From assembly GCA_025352625.1 (NCBI GenBank), contig JANXSR010000299.1:1-33475 (forward strand): a stretch of DNA of 33,475 bases, given 5' to 3'. This stretch comes from Ferruginibacter sp. Its GTDB lineage: Bacteria > Bacteroidota > Bacteroidia > Chitinophagales > Chitinophagaceae. The translations under genes and the position numbers were made by a program. The notes under the pieces were generated by a model. It saw only the letters and a program-made list of their open reading frames with translations. It did not search any database and had not been told where the DNA came from. Shown piece by piece: positions 33,142 through 33,475 of this stretch (the stretch's first letter is position 1; every line of letters begins with the position of its first letter).

Positions 33142-33475
33142 ATGTCATTATTAAAGTACGAATCACAAATTAGGGAGCCTCTTGTAGACGGTAACAAAAA
33201 TTACCACCAGGTTACAGAAGACATTATTAGCCCCATTGAATTGAAACCAAGCCGTTTATGGTACATTGGTTTTTACATCAGCGCCGCTTTATTGTTATTT
33301 GGTGTGTACAGTATTTACCGTGAGGTAACCTATGGTATTGGCCAATGGAATGTAAACAAGACCATTGGATGGGGTTGGGATATTACCAACTTTGTTTGGT
33401 GGGTTGGTATTGGTCATGCCGGAACATTGATTTCTGCAATATTGTTACTGTTTCGCCAGGGTTGGAGAACAGGTG
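33142..33475 (+). CDS. actC: alternative complex III subunit C, N-terminal part (NrfD/PsrC-like), cut by the window
   Basis: The first 111 codons of an NrfD/PsrC-like quinone-binding membrane subunit, open to the window edge. The start MSLLKYESQIREPLVDG and the following HQVTEDIISPIE are those of ActC. Two membrane segments are visible: WYIGFYISAALLLFGVYSIY and one around NFVWWVGIGHAGTLISAILL. ActC binds menaquinol and is the likely quinol-oxidation site of the complex. It follows actB in the same direction, so actA, actB and actC form one operon that continues past the window. Confidence 0.93.
   Translation, partial: MSLLKYESQIREPLVDGNKNYHQVTEDIISPIELKPSRLWYIGFYISAALLLFGVYSIYREVTYGIGQWNVNKTIGWGWDITNFVWWVGIGHAGTLISAILLLFRQGWRTG

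Noticed and set aside
1-33475. CRISPR arrays, insertion sequences or integron sites
   Set aside because: No regularly spaced repeats, transposase motifs or att-like sites were found.

Overview
The window looks like chromosomal DNA of an aerobic, menaquinone-using member of the Bacteroidota, probably Chitinophagaceae or a close relative. The support is AT-rich intergenic DNA, several TAnnTTTG-type -7 promoter elements, no Shine-Dalgarno pattern that decides starts, a Rho with a long hydrophilic insertion, fused E1alpha/E1beta, MqnC of the futalosine menaquinone pathway, and the act (alternative complex III) cluster. The family-level placement is inference. No phage, insertion sequence, CRISPR array or resistance island was found; this is mostly housekeeping sequence.

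Layout. 1-3.5 kb, minus strand: tRNA-Phe(GAA) at the left edge, a zinc alcohol dehydrogenase, a GNAT acetyltransferase and asnS. 3.6-6.7 kb, plus strand: a D-lactate dehydrogenase-like enzyme and rho. 6.9-9.8 kb: a PadR repressor and a large membrane protein with two PspC domains, behind a promoter that overlaps a perfect inverted repeat (the clearest regulatory site in the window). 9.9-16.5 kb, plus strand: gcvT, an SRPBCC protein coupled to comB, and a 1250-residue SWIM/SNF2 helicase. 16.5-17.0 kb: a convergent 498-bp gap with two perfect inverted DnaA-box sequences, an 18-bp palindrome and interleaved inverted repeats. 17.0-19.1 kb, minus strand: mqnC - DUF3817 - lspA. 19.3-25.8 kb, plus strand: an aspartyl protease with PDZ, an M16 peptidase pair (one active, one without its metal site), a small holin-like membrane protein and the fused 2-oxoacid dehydrogenase E1. 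25.8-28.1 kb, minus strand: a membrane-anchored PurN fusion, a carboxypeptidase-regulatory-like secreted protein and a conserved hypothetical. 28.4 kb to the end, plus strand: actA (six haem motifs), actB and the start of actC.

How the genes relate. MqnC makes a menaquinone precursor, and the Act proteins oxidise menaquinol and pass electrons to cytochrome c or an oxidase, so the respiratory theme occurs at two places. The PadR/PspC pair is a likely envelope-stress module. The items most worth a second look are the PadR operator/promoter overlap, the DUF6787-like/PurN fusion, the mono-haem plus penta-haem ActA, the tandem SWIM motifs in the SNF2 protein, the disordered insertion in Rho, and the structured 16.5-17.0 kb gap. 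No clearly new multi-gene system was identified.
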